DNA from: JANNNF01 sp963772935
GTDB lineage: Bacteria; Pseudomonadota; Alphaproteobacteria; Rhodobacterales; Rhodobacteraceae
Assembly: GCA_963772935.1 (NCBI GenBank)
Contig: CAVYZK010000009.1
Coordinates: 1,488,001-1,552,000, forward strand
Direction: 5' to 3'
Length of the DNA stretch: 64,000 bases
The position numbers and the translations under genes were made by a program. Below, piece after piece: positions 1 to 8,407 of this stretch. The notes below the pieces were generated by a model that did not search any database, was not told the DNA's origin, and saw nothing but the letters and a program-made list of their open reading frames with translations. The first letter of the stretch is position 1. Every line of letters begins with the position of its first letter.

Positions 1-329
1 TCGCCATTGGCATCTGCCGTGGCAACCTCGGCCTTGCGGTAAGCATCCACTTCGGCCTGGGTGATCTTGCCATCCTTGTCAGCGTCCACCGCATCAAAGT
101 TCTGCATCGAGAACGGTCCGCGCCCTTCGGGGCCGCCATCCGGGCCGGGACCACGTTCTGCCATCGCGGCTGTGGTCAGCACGGTGCCCGCAAAGCCCAT
201 GATTGCAATCAGGGCAAGGGTGCGCGGGGTCAGAACCGCCGCAATCGCGGTCGTCGCAGATTTCAGCCGTGCCTTGGTGGCCTGTGCGGCTTGGGCGGAG
301 GTTTCAGTCTCGGGCGTATTCGGGGTCAT
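1..329 (-). CDS. EF-hand domain protein, partial (3' end outside window)
   Basis: The reading frame starts at the ATG at 327-329 and runs off the left edge. About 109 codons are visible. A hydrophobic stretch (about residues 36-56) ending in an Ala-x-Ala-like region looks like a signal anchor or signal peptide. A Gly/Pro-rich linker follows, then a canonical EF-hand loop, DADKDGKITQAE, around residues 82-93. A second Asp/Asn/Gly-rich loop begins at the window edge (ADANG). The likely role is an exported or periplasmic Ca2+-binding protein. A Shine-Dalgarno-like GGAG lies 7 bases before the ATG. It is transcribed divergently from the DUF983 gene. The specific function is unknown. Confidence 0.8.
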   Translation of the reverse strand, partial: MTPNTPETETSAQAAQATKARLKSATTAIAAVLTPRTLALIAIMGFAGTVLTTAAMAERGPGPDGGPEGRGPFSMQNFDAVDADKDGKITQAEVDAYRKAEVATADANG

Positions 330-512
330 CAGCGGTCTCCGGTTGTTCCGAGGGGGGCGTCGTTGCCGTCCCTTCTGCTAGGTCAAACGCCCGGCCCAAC
401 GCTTTCCGTCGAAGTATTTTGCGACATCGGGACACAGGGTCGCTACTCCCCCTCAACTTTTCCCCCGCTTTAGCATATATGGGTGTGATAGAGTTGCCGT
501 GTTTGAAATGAG
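330..512. other. Divergent intergenic region between EF-hand and DUF983 genes
   Basis: About 180 bases separate two divergent genes, so promoters for both should lie here. An AT-rich patch (agcatatatggg, about 472-483) is the only obvious candidate core element. I see no convincing operator or RNA structure. Confidence 0.35.
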
Positions 513-956
513 ATGCACATGCCCGCCTCCCAGGCCCCGGCCCACAACACCCTTGCCGAAGATGAAAATGGCGAACGTCCGCTGAAGCCCGCCATGTGGC
601 GGGGTTGGCGGCGCAAGTGCCCCAACTGCGGCGCAGGGCCGATGCTGCGCGGCTATCTGAAGGTGCGCGACAGTTGCCCGGTCTGCGGCGAGGCATTGCA
701 CCATCAGCGCGCCGACGATGGCCCGGCCTATCTGACCATTCTGATCGTGGGACACCTGATGGCCCCGCTGATCCTGTTTTCGTTCGTCCGCTGGCGGCCC
801 GACCCGCTGGTGCTGTCTGCGGTGTTTTCGGTGGGGACGGTGGCGTTGTCACTGTACCTGCTGCCCCGGTTGAAGGGGGCCATGGTGGCGCTGCAATGGG
901 CCAAACGGATGCACGGATTCTCCCGGCCCGCAGCCGCGCTACAGCCCGGTGAGTGA
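513..956 (+). CDS. DUF983 family membrane protein
   Basis: This 147-residue protein has two CxxC knuckles (CPNCG near residue 37, CPVCG near residue 56), so an N-terminal zinc-ribbon is likely. Two hydrophobic segments follow (about residues 72-92 and 97-118). That arrangement is typical of DUF983, a conserved alphaproteobacterial family of unknown function. A second in-frame ATG two codons in (519) could be the true start. The stop overlaps the start of the NUDIX gene by 8 bases, which implies translational coupling. Confidence 0.85.
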   Translation: MHMPASQAPAHNTLAEDENGERPLKPAMWRGWRRKCPNCGAGPMLRGYLKVRDSCPVCGEALHHQRADDGPAYLTILIVGHLMAPLILFSFVRWRPDPLVLSAVFSVGTVALSLYLLPRLKGAMVALQWAKRMHGFSRPAAALQPGE

Positions 957-1560
957 GACCATCCGCCCGGCCGCGACCGTGGTCCTGTGGCGGGACGGCG
1001 TATTGGGGCCAGAGGTGCTGATGGGGTTGCGCGGAGCCGGGGCGGTGTTCATGCCGTCCAAATACGTGTTCCCGGGCGGCGCTGTGGATGCCGCCGACCA
1101 TCACGGCAACGCCCGCACTCCACTCCTGTCACCCGCCTGCACCGCGCGTTTGTCGGCGTTTTGCCCGCCGGATGCGCCGCCCGCCACAGCCCTGGTGACT
1201 GCCGCCCTGCGCGAATTGCATGAGGAAACCGGGTTGCGCCTGATCCCAGCCGCGGTGCCGGCCCTGTCGTTCATTTTCCGCGCCATCACCCCACCGGCGC
1301 GCCCGCGCCGCTTTGACGCGCGGTTCTTTCTGGTTGCCGCAGACCATATCGCAGGCGATGCGCAGGATTTCACGGATGCCTCGGGTGAGCTGTCACATCT
1401 GCACTGGATTGCCTTGTCACAGGTACGAAGCCTTGATCTGCCATTCATCACCGAGGTGGTTCTGGCCGAGGTGCAGTCTCTGCTGGCAGGCGAGCCTCAG
1501 CCCGGCGTGCCATTCTTTGACAATTCAGGCCCCGTGCCGACCTTCCGGCGCATCCCCTAG
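949..1560 (+). CDS. NUDIX hydrolase (NUDT19/CoA-pyrophosphatase-like)
   Basis: The protein has 203 residues and a GTG start inside the end of the DUF983 gene. The Nudix signature is split: PGGAVDAAD comes first, then roughly 40 inserted residues, then the catalytic helix ALRELHEETGL (REx2EE). Such an insertion is typical of the NUDT19/NUDT7-like branch that hydrolyses CoA or nucleotide derivatives, but the substrate cannot be read from sequence. Its 3' end overlaps the convergent desaturase gene by 36 bases. Confidence 0.85.
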   Translation: MSETIRPAATVVLWRDGVLGPEVLMGLRGAGAVFMPSKYVFPGGAVDAADHHGNARTPLLSPACTARLSAFCPPDAPPATALVTAALRELHEETGLRLIPAAVPALSFIFRAITPPARPRRFDARFFLVAADHIAGDAQDFTDASGELSHLHWIALSQVRSLDLPFITEVVLAEVQSLLAGEPQPGVPFFDNSGPVPTFRRIP

Positions 1561-2476
1561 ATCCGCACGAACCACAGGCCAGACGGGATGCGCCACCGGG
1601 TCTTTCTGGCGCAGCAGGAAACTGCGGAAAATCGGCATGTAGGATGCAAAATAATAACCATCGTTGCGGCGTAGAAAATGGGCGCGGTTGGCCCTGAACA
1701 ACGCGGGCAGCCGATACCACTGCACGCTTGGGTGGCTGTGGTGGACCGAGTGAAAATTATTGTTCAGAAACAGCAACGCCAGCGGCCCCCGATCTTCGAC
1801 CACCACAGTACGGCTGCGGGCGTGATCATGTGCCCGATGCTCCAGATAGGTGCGGATTTTGAGCACGGCATGGCCGACATAAGCTGCCGCCAGATACCCC
1901 CAACCCGTCATCGGCGCGAACCAAAGCCAGGCCACAACCGGCACCAGCCCCGCCAGATGCAGCAACCAGTCGCGGATCACACCCCTGTCACCCGCAAGAA
2001 TTAACTGCGCCTCGCGGTAAAGCCAGATGCCGTTGCCGACGAACGGCCCCAGCAGAACCCGGCCGAGCAGCGTGTTATTGGCCCGCAACACCGCCCGCAG
2101 CGGCAAGACCATCCGCCCCCACAGCGCCGGATCGCAATAGTTCGAACTCGGGGTCGTCATAGGGATCGGTCAGGTTGGGGTCAAAATGATGCGCCAGATG
2201 GGTGTCGCGAAAGCGGCCATAGGGCACCGTCAGGGTCAGGGCGGGCCAGACCAAAGCTTCGTTCAGCATCGTGCTGCGAAAGGGGTGCCCGTGCAAAACC
2301 TCGTGCTGCAAGGATGAAAACTGGGTGATGCACAGCCCGGTGACCACAACCGCCAGCACGGGCGAGACGCCCCACAGCACGGTCGTCGCCAGACCCCACA
2401 TCACATAGGTCAGCCCCATGACCAGCAAAGTGGGCCATTCAAAGTCGCGGCGAGCGGTAGTCTGATCAGGGCGCAC
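1525..2476 (-). CDS. Fatty acid desaturase (single-base frameshift)
   Basis: This is a membrane di-iron fatty acid desaturase-family protein of about 316 residues once one base is removed. Histidine boxes are visible: HEVLHGH, HLAHH and HSVHH near the C-terminus, with hydrophobic segments between. The N-terminal part (2476 to about 2147, GTG start) and C-terminal part (about 2144 to 1525) are in different frames. The join is at DPYDDPE | SNYCDP, where the minus strand reads GAGTTCGAAC and GAGTCGAAC would be continuous; one T at 2145-2146 is extra. The break is either a real lesion or a sequence error, and the error is favoured given the other cases in this window. Confidence 0.8.
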
Positions 2477-2579
2477 GGTAAACTCCGGTAGTCACGAGAT
2501 TTTTATATCACTTGCGTTCAGCCGCTGGAATCCCGAACATACGCAACGAAATGTCACCTCCGTTGTGTAAAGTCACCAG

Positions 2580-3437
2580 ATGCCCGGAATAATAGACAAG
2601 CGTGACCGATCGACCCTGTTTCGCCAACGTCTGGCCGAGGCAATGGCGCTGCGCGGCATCACCCAGTCTGCGCTGGCCCGGATGGCGGGGGTGGACCGGT
2701 CAACCATTTCGGCTTTGCTGGCCACCGGCACCCGCCTGCCCAATGCGCAACTCGCCGCCGATTGCGCACAAAGCCTTGGCGTCAGCGCCGATTGGTTGCT
2801 GGGCCTGTCGGGGCGGCCCGAGCCTTTGGCCGATCTGCTGGCCACCTCGTTGACCATGCCCGAGGCCCCGCGCGCCCTGATCGACGAGACCATCTTTGGC
2901 TGGCACCGCGAGGCTGCGGGCTACAAGATCCGCCATGTGCCCGCCACCCTGCCCGACATGCTGAAAACCCGCGCGATGGTGGCGTGGGAATACGCGCCGC
3001 AACTTGGCCGCACTGCCGAACAGGCGCTTGGCGCGTTTGAAGACCGGCTGGACTGGATGCGTGGGGCGCGGTCGGACTATGAAATCGCCTTGCCTGTGCA
3101 CGAACTTGCCAGTTTTGCCGCCGCCACAGGCTACTATGCCGGATTGCCGCCGCAGGTACGGCTGGACCAGTTCGACCGCCTGATTGCGCTGACAGATCAG
3201 TTATATCCGGCCTTGCGCATTTACCTGTTCGACGCGCGACGGGTGTTTTCGGCCCCTGTCACCGTGTTTGGCCCGCTGCTGGCGGTGGTCTATCTGGGCA
3301 GCCATTACATCGCCTTCCGCGACAGCGACCGCGTGAACCTGATCACCACCCATTTCGACCATCTGGTGCGCGAGGCCGAGGTCGGCGCGCGCGATGTGGC
3401 GGGCTATCTGCGCGATCTGCGGGGCAAGGTCGGCTAG
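2580..3437 (+). CDS. XRE-family helix-turn-helix regulator with C-terminal ligand-type domain
   Basis: This 285-residue protein has an N-terminal lambda-repressor-like HTH, about residues 13-70 (GITQSALARMAGVDRSTIS is the recognition region). A roughly 200-residue C-terminal domain of unknown ligand follows. The ATG at 2580 has no strong ribosome-binding site. It is divergent from the desaturase gene and could regulate it, but that is inference from position only. The stop overlaps the convergent lipocalin gene by 4 bases. Confidence 0.8.
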   Translation: MPGIIDKRDRSTLFRQRLAEAMALRGITQSALARMAGVDRSTISALLATGTRLPNAQLAADCAQSLGVSADWLLGLSGRPEPLADLLATSLTMPEAPRALIDETIFGWHREAAGYKIRHVPATLPDMLKTRAMVAWEYAPQLGRTAEQALGAFEDRLDWMRGARSDYEIALPVHELASFAAATGYYAGLPPQVRLDQFDRLIALTDQLYPALRIYLFDARRVFSAPVTVFGPLLAVVYLGSHYIAFRDSDRVNLITTHFDHLVREAEVGARDVAGYLRDLRGKVG

Positions 3438-3931
3438 AACGTCTTCAGGAATGGGGTGGAATAGCCATTGAAATCAAATATTTCCTTTGCTGCACCAAGC
3501 CTGTCGCCAGATATCGCGCCTTCATCCAGCACAAAGCCCCATGCGCCGTCGGGCGTCCCGATTGCAAGGGTTCGATAGCCGACATCGACCCAGATCACCC
3601 ACCATTCCCCCATCCCGGGCACGTTAAATCGCCCCGGCCCGGTTTGCGTGACCGGGCCATTGACCGCCACCTGCTGCCCGGACAGGCACAACCGTCCGAC
3701 AACCTGCAATCCTGCCGCCGTCTTGGTGAACTCGGCACCGCCCGGGGCACAGCCCGCGGTATCGGTGGCGCTGAAGGCCGCCGCTTGCCGCCAGCGCCCC
3801 TCCAGCCGCGACATATCAAACGCCGCTGCGGAATAGATCGGGGCAGATGCTGCGCGAAACACTGTGCGCGGTGTGGGCGGCGTGGCGGCGCAGGCTGCCA
3901 GCAGCAGGCACAGCAGGATCAGTCGATGCAC
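3434..3931 (-). CDS. Lipocalin-like lipoprotein
   Basis: This 165-residue protein has a lipoprotein signal peptide: basic start, hydrophobic run, and the lipobox LLAAC with the lipidated Cys14. The body contains the lipocalin-type SRLEGRWRQAA opening and later WWVIWVDVGYRTLAIGTP strands, consistent with a small beta-barrel. Ligand unknown. Its start overlaps the end of the upstream lipoprotein gene (3919-4482) by 13 bases, so the two are probably co-transcribed. Confidence 0.75.
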   Translation of the reverse strand: MHRLILLCLLLAACAATPPTPRTVFRAASAPIYSAAAFDMSRLEGRWRQAAAFSATDTAGCAPGGAEFTKTAAGLQVVGRLCLSGQQVAVNGPVTQTGPGRFNVPGMGEWWVIWVDVGYRTLAIGTPDGAWGFVLDEGAISGDRLGAAKEIFDFNGYSTPFLKTF

Positions 3932-4482
3932 AGCGTCACCCGGCTGCCATCGGCCTGAAGAATTTCATTGCAGCCAAACAACGGCGTGTAGGGGGCACAG
4001 GTGCCCGACCGTGCCAGACAACTGCCTTTGCAATCGGTCTGGCGGCTGCACTGCTTGGCGCCCTCGCCCGTCGATTTTATGCAGGTGCTTGCACCGGATT
4101 TGCCCGCAAACCCCCATTTGCCGCCCTTCTTCTCGCATGCCATCTGCGGCGCGGACTTGGGCTTAGCCGGTTCAGGTTCGGGCACCGCTTTGGTCGGATC
4201 GGTTTTGACGGCATCCGATATGGCTTTCGCAGGGTCCGCCGCTGCTGCCTTTTCCGGTTCGGCGGGGCTTGGCGTGTCTGCCGCTGGCTTCCCCTGCGGG
4301 GGTTCCGCCGTTACATCCGGTTTTGCAGGCGGCACGGGCTTTGCGCCACCGTCCAGCGCCGTTACCTCAATCTCGCCACCCGTCAACGCGTTCGGCGCGG
4401 GCTTGGCTTTGCCAATGCCGCCGCCAATCTGACACCCCGCCAGCCCCAAAAGCAAAATAAGCATTACAAAGCGGCGCATCAT
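3919..4482 (-). CDS. Cysteine-rich lipoprotein with Pro/Ala/Lys-rich linker
   Basis: This 187-residue protein has a lipoprotein signal with lipobox LAGC (Cys17). A low-complexity Pro/Ala/Lys/Glu-rich linker (about residues 24-112) could span the periplasm or peptidoglycan. The compact C-terminal part (about 113-187) has eight cysteines, suggesting a disulfide-stabilised domain that starts with CEKKGGKWG. No recognised catalytic motif. It overlaps the lipocalin-like gene, so the two products may act together at the envelope. Function unknown. Confidence 0.75.
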   Translation of the reverse strand: MMRRFVMLILLLGLAGCQIGGGIGKAKPAPNALTGGEIEVTALDGGAKPVPPAKPDVTAEPPQGKPAADTPSPAEPEKAAAADPAKAISDAVKTDPTKAVPEPEPAKPKSAPQMACEKKGGKWGFAGKSGASTCIKSTGEGAKQCSRQTDCKGSCLARSGTCAPYTPLFGCNEILQADGSRVTLCID

Positions 4483-4534
4483 GGTCCTCCGTCAGGGCTG
4501 CACTTGGCCCCAGCGGCACTGATTGCGCAAGCCC

Positions 4535-5575
4535 TCAATACGGGGCCGGATGGGTGCGGTGGGCGGCACCGATTTCAGCCAGCACCTCGGCAGACAGCAC
4601 CAGCCCAGCCGCCCCGATGTTGGTTTCAAGCTGCGCCAGCGTGGTGGCCCCGATGATCGGAATGGTCACAAACGGGCGGCTGCGGCAAAAGGCGATGGCC
4701 ATCTGGCACGGGTCCAACCCGTGCCGCGCCGCAATGCCCAGATAGGCGGCAACAGCCGGAAACACCCCCGCCGTGATCCGCCCACCAAGGTCGGGCGTGT
4801 GCATCCGGCGCGTATTCTCGGGCGTCACATCGCCCGCATATTTGCCCGACAACAGCCCCACGGCCAAGGGAGAGAACGCCAGCAGCGGCATATCCTCAAT
4901 CAGGCTGAACTCTGCCCAGTCGGTATCAAACTGGCGGCACAGCAGCGAATATTCGTTCTGCACGCTTGCCATGCGCGGCAGGCCCAGACTGTCCGCCAGA
5001 TGCAACCACCGCGCCGCCCCCCACACGGATTCGTTCGATAGACCCACGGCGCGGATCTTGCCCTCGGCCACCAGCGCCTGCGCGGTGGTCAGAATATCGG
5101 TCATCTCGGCGGTCTGCGCGGCGCGGTCGATGCCAGTGGGGGCATACCCCCAAGACTGACGAAAGTGATAGCTGCCCCGGTTCGGCCAGTGCAGTTGGTA
5201 GAGGTCGATATAGTCGGTCCCCATCCGGCGCAGGCTGTCTTCCACCCCCGCCCGCATCGTGGCCCCGGTGATCGGCTGGCCGGGTCGCAGCATCTGACCC
5301 TTGCCGGTGATCTTGGTCGCCAGCACCAGCCGATCCCGCCCGCCCCGCGCGGCAAGCCAGCTACCGATGATGGTTTCGGTATCACCGATGGTTTCGGCCC
5401 GCACCGGGTTGGTCGGATACATCTCGGCAGTGTCCCAAAAGGTCACGCCCCGGTCCACCGCCATGTCGGCCTGCGCGTGACCTTCGCTTTCGGTGTTGTG
5501 GCTGCCCCAGGTCATGGTGCCAAGGCACAGTTCCGAGACCATCAGGCCGGTGCGGCCAAGCGGGATCATCTGCAT
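4535..5575 (-). CDS. Aldo/keto reductase (Tas/YghZ-like)
   Basis: This 346-residue NAD(P)H-dependent oxidoreductase has the catalytic tetrad of the AKR barrel visible as D48 and Y53 (FWDTAEMYP), K88 (LATKITG) and H129 (LYQLHWPN). The start chosen is ATG 5575, because GGAGAG at 5581-5586 sits five bases upstream and MIPLGRTGL is the usual family N-terminus; the open frame extends further upstream without support. Substrate unknown. It stands alone on this strand. Confidence 0.9.
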   Translation of the reverse strand: MQMIPLGRTGLMVSELCLGTMTWGSHNTESEGHAQADMAVDRGVTFWDTAEMYPTNPVRAETIGDTETIIGSWLAARGGRDRLVLATKITGKGQMLRPGQPITGATMRAGVEDSLRRMGTDYIDLYQLHWPNRGSYHFRQSWGYAPTGIDRAAQTAEMTDILTTAQALVAEGKIRAVGLSNESVWGAARWLHLADSLGLPRMASVQNEYSLLCRQFDTDWAEFSLIEDMPLLAFSPLAVGLLSGKYAGDVTPENTRRMHTPDLGGRITAGVFPAVAAYLGIAARHGLDPCQMAIAFCRSRPFVTIPIIGATTLAQLETNIGAAGLVLSAEVLAEIGAAHRTHPAPY

Positions 5576-5671
5576 CACATCTCTCCGATCATTCGCGGCG
5601 CAGCCTAGCGGGAAGCGCGGCAGGGGCAAGACCGTCACGCGGACGTGATCAGGGGTGATGCCTGAACCGTG

Positions 5672-5763
5672 GCAGGGGGACGTCAAGTCCCCCACGCCGC
5701 ATCTGCCTTTGGCAAATGCGTCTCCCCCTGTGGGATATTTATGCGCAGAGGATGCAAATTTTA
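5672..5763 (+). repeat. Intergenic palindromic repeat, copy A
   Basis: Two hairpins in tandem: GGGGGAC-gtcaa-GTCCCCC (5675-5693) and GCATcTGCC-ttt-GGCAaATGC (5699-5719). They are followed by CTGTGGGATATT near 5729-5740. The segment AAATGCGTCT...CTGTGGGATATT recurs with 3 mismatches in 26 bases in inverted orientation near 49.9 kb. It lies between divergent genes (aldo/keto reductase and yceI). Confidence 0.6.
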
Positions 5764-5825
5764 ATCAAATTGGCGAGGATTGGGCGCATGGTGGTCGCAA
5801 GCTGAACAACCTGAGGAACGATGCG

Positions 5826-6389
5826 ATGCGCTGCCTGATCCTGTGTCTGTTGTTCGGATATGCCACGCCTGCGGCCGCCGTCCCGGTTGCCTACACGCTG
5901 GAGGCCGACAAATCGGTGGTGGCCTTCGAGACTGACTTTGGTGCGGATACCGTCAGCGGGCAGATGCCGGTGGCGCGTGCCGATCTGAGCCTCGATTTCG
6001 ACAAGGTGGCCAATTCGCAAATCAATGTGGAACTGGATGTGTCGCGGGCCAAGGCGAGCTTTCCCTTTGCGGCGCAAGCCCTGAAGGGGGCGACCGTGCT
6101 GGATGCTGGCACCTACCCGCGCATGATCTTTCACAGCACGGCGGTGCGCGCCACTGGCAAAACCGCCGCTGTGACGGGCAATCTGACCATCCGGGGGGTG
6201 ACGCGACCCATCGTGCTGAAAGCCGAGATTTACCGGCAGACGGGGTTTGTGGACGGCGATCTTAGCCATCTGACCATTCGCCTCACCGGGCGGGTAAACC
6301 GCAGCGATTATGGGGCAACCGGCTTTGCAGACATGGTGAAGGATGAGGTGCGGATCGTGATCACCGCCCGTATCGCCCGGCGGGGGTAG
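5826..6389 (+). CDS. YceI family periplasmic protein
   Basis: This 187-residue protein has a Sec signal peptide (MRCLILCLLFGYATPAAA|VPV). The mature part is a YceI lipocalin-like barrel with typical motifs: YTLEADKSVVAFET at the start, LTIRGVTRPIVL and a C-terminal DEVRIVI strand. Family members bind polyisoprenoid or other long lipids in the periplasm. The ATG at 5826 was chosen over an upstream open frame because GAGGAA at 5813-5818 precedes it and the signal peptide starts there. Confidence 0.88.
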   Translation: MRCLILCLLFGYATPAAAVPVAYTLEADKSVVAFETDFGADTVSGQMPVARADLSLDFDKVANSQINVELDVSRAKASFPFAAQALKGATVLDAGTYPRMIFHSTAVRATGKTAAVTGNLTIRGVTRPIVLKAEIYRQTGFVDGDLSHLTIRLTGRVNRSDYGATGFADMVKDEVRIVITARIARRG

Positions 6390-6470
6390 AGGCCTGCTTT
6401 TCATCCCCTCTGGCACCGGGGCCGCAGTTTGGGTAAGTCATGCGCGCACACAGGCAGACAGGGGCAGCCC

Positions 6471-8189
6471 ATGGCACGGATTCTTATCACCTCGGCCATT
6501 CCTTATATCAACGGGATCAAGCACCTCGGGAATCTGGTGGGCAGCCAACTGCCTGCCGATCTCTATGCCCGCTACATGCGCGCCCGGGGCCATGAGGTGA
6601 TGTTCCTCTGCGCGACCGACGAACATGGCACCCCCGCCGAACTGGCCGCCGCCAAGGCTGGCCAGCCGGTCGATGAGTTTTGCGCCGACATGCACGCGGT
6701 GCAGAAAGGCATTGCTGACGGCTTCCGGTTGTCTTTCGACCATTTCGGCCGGTCCTCCAGCGCGCGCAACCACCGACTGACCCAGCATTTTGCAGGGGCG
6801 CTGGATGCGGCAGGGCTGATCGAGGAAGTGTCGGAATCCCAGGTCTATTCGATCGACGATGGCCGCTTTCTGCCCGACCGTTACATCACCGGCACCTGCC
6901 CGAACTGCGGCTACACGGCGGCGCGCGGCGATCAGTGCGAAAACTGCACCAAGCAATTGGACCCCACCGACCTGATCAACCCCCGCTCCACAATTTCGGG
7001 GGCGACCAATCTTGAGGTGCGCCAGACCAAGCACCTGTACCTGCGCCAGCGGTCGCTGCGCGACCGTCTGGCCGCTTGGATTGACAGCAAGACCGACTGG
7101 CCGATCCTGACCACCTCGATTGCCCGCAAATGGCTGAACGACGGCGACGGCTTGCAAGACCGGGGCATCACCCGCGATCTGAACTGGGGGGTGCCGGTCA
7201 GGAAGGGCGACCAGCCCTGGCCGGGGATGGAGGGCAAGGTTTTCTACGTCTGGTTCGATGCCCCCATTGAATACATCGCCTGCACCGCCGAATGGGCCGA
7301 TGCGCATGGACATTCGGATTCTGCATGGGAACGCTGGTGGCGCACTGATAAAGGTGCCGCTGATGTTCGATATGTGCAATTCATGGGCAAGGATAACGTG
7401 CCCTTCCACACTCTTAGTTTCCCCGCCACCATCATGGGGTCGGGCGAGCCGTGGAAGCTCGTCGATTACATCAAGTCCTTCAACTACCTCAATTACGACG
7501 GCGGCCAGTTCAGCACATCGGCGGGTCGGGGCATCTTCATGGATCAGGCCCTTTCAATCCTGCCCCCCGATTACTGGCGCTGGTGGCTGCTGAGCCACGC
7601 CCCGGAAAACTCGGATGCCGAGTTCACATGGGAGAATTTCCAATCCTCGGTGAACAAGGATCTGGCCGATGTGCTGGGCAACCTCGTCAGCCGGGTGACC
7701 AAATTCGCCACCGCCAAGTTTGGCGACACCATCCCGGCGGGCGGAAGCTTTGGCGAGCAGGAAACGGCCCTGATCGCTGATCTGCAAACCCGCATCAGCG
7801 AATACGCCAGCCTGATGGAGGCGATGGAGGTGCGCAAGGCGGCCGCAGAATTGCGTGCCATCTGGGTGATCGGCAATGAATATCTGCAATCGGCGGCACC
7901 CTGGACCGTGGTCAAAACCGACCCCGACCGCGCGCAAGGCATGGTGCGGCTCGCGCTGAACCTGATCCGGGTTTACGCCATTCTGTCGCAACCTTTCATC
8001 CCCGATGCGGCAGCGACAATGATGGCGGCGCTGAACTGCGACGACTGGAACTGGCCCGAGGATGCTGCGACCGCCATGGCCACCCTGCCCGCCGGTCACG
8101 CCTTCAGCATTCCCGAAAACCTGTTCCGCAAGATCACCGATGAGGAACGCGCCGACTGGCAACAGCGCTTTGCCGGTATCCGCACCTGA
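6471..8189 (+). CDS. metG: Methionyl-tRNA synthetase
   Basis: This 572-residue class I synthetase charges tRNA-Met with methionine. The HIGH-equivalent is HLGN (residues 18-21). A single zinc knuckle uses C143, C146, C156 and C159. The KMSKS-equivalent loop is QFSTS (346-350), where a lysine would be expected first. The anticodon-binding helical domain follows, and there is no C-terminal EMAP/Trbp111 extension. The start at 6471 gives the conserved ARILITSAIPYINGIKHLG N-terminus; an upstream in-frame ATG at 6429 is less likely. Confidence 0.95.
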   Translation: MARILITSAIPYINGIKHLGNLVGSQLPADLYARYMRARGHEVMFLCATDEHGTPAELAAAKAGQPVDEFCADMHAVQKGIADGFRLSFDHFGRSSSARNHRLTQHFAGALDAAGLIEEVSESQVYSIDDGRFLPDRYITGTCPNCGYTAARGDQCENCTKQLDPTDLINPRSTISGATNLEVRQTKHLYLRQRSLRDRLAAWIDSKTDWPILTTSIARKWLNDGDGLQDRGITRDLNWGVPVRKGDQPWPGMEGKVFYVWFDAPIEYIACTAEWADAHGHSDSAWERWWRTDKGAADVRYVQFMGKDNVPFHTLSFPATIMGSGEPWKLVDYIKSFNYLNYDGGQFSTSAGRGIFMDQALSILPPDYWRWWLLSHAPENSDAEFTWENFQSSVNKDLADVLGNLVSRVTKFATAKFGDTIPAGGSFGEQETALIADLQTRISEYASLMEAMEVRKAAAELRAIWVIGNEYLQSAAPWTVVKTDPDRAQGMVRLALNLIRVYAILSQPFIPDAAATMMAALNCDDWNWPEDAATAMATLPAGHAFSIPENLFRKITDEERADWQQRFAGIRT

Positions 8190-8407
8190 TTTTCAGGCCG
8201 GCAGCGTCTCAGTCGGCCCCTCACCAGTGCCCGGTAGCCGTACTGCGGTCCGGCCCGCGTTTCTGAGCACGCTTTTCAACTTTGGGACCGTGATCGCGGT
8301 GCCACGGGCTTCATTGGGTCCAAAGGGCCAACTCTGGCGAGTTGCGCCGCAAAAGCGCCGTTTTTCTTAGCAATTCAGGTGGTCGCCCCGTCGTTCGGAG
8401 ATTCACC
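8190..8407. other. Intergenic region upstream of the exported protein
   Basis: About 218 bases after metG. A weak hairpin-plus-T-run appears near 8340-8370 (GGCGAGTTGCGCCGC followed by GCCGTTTTTC) and may end metG transcription. I see no coding potential or known RNA. Confidence 0.3.
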
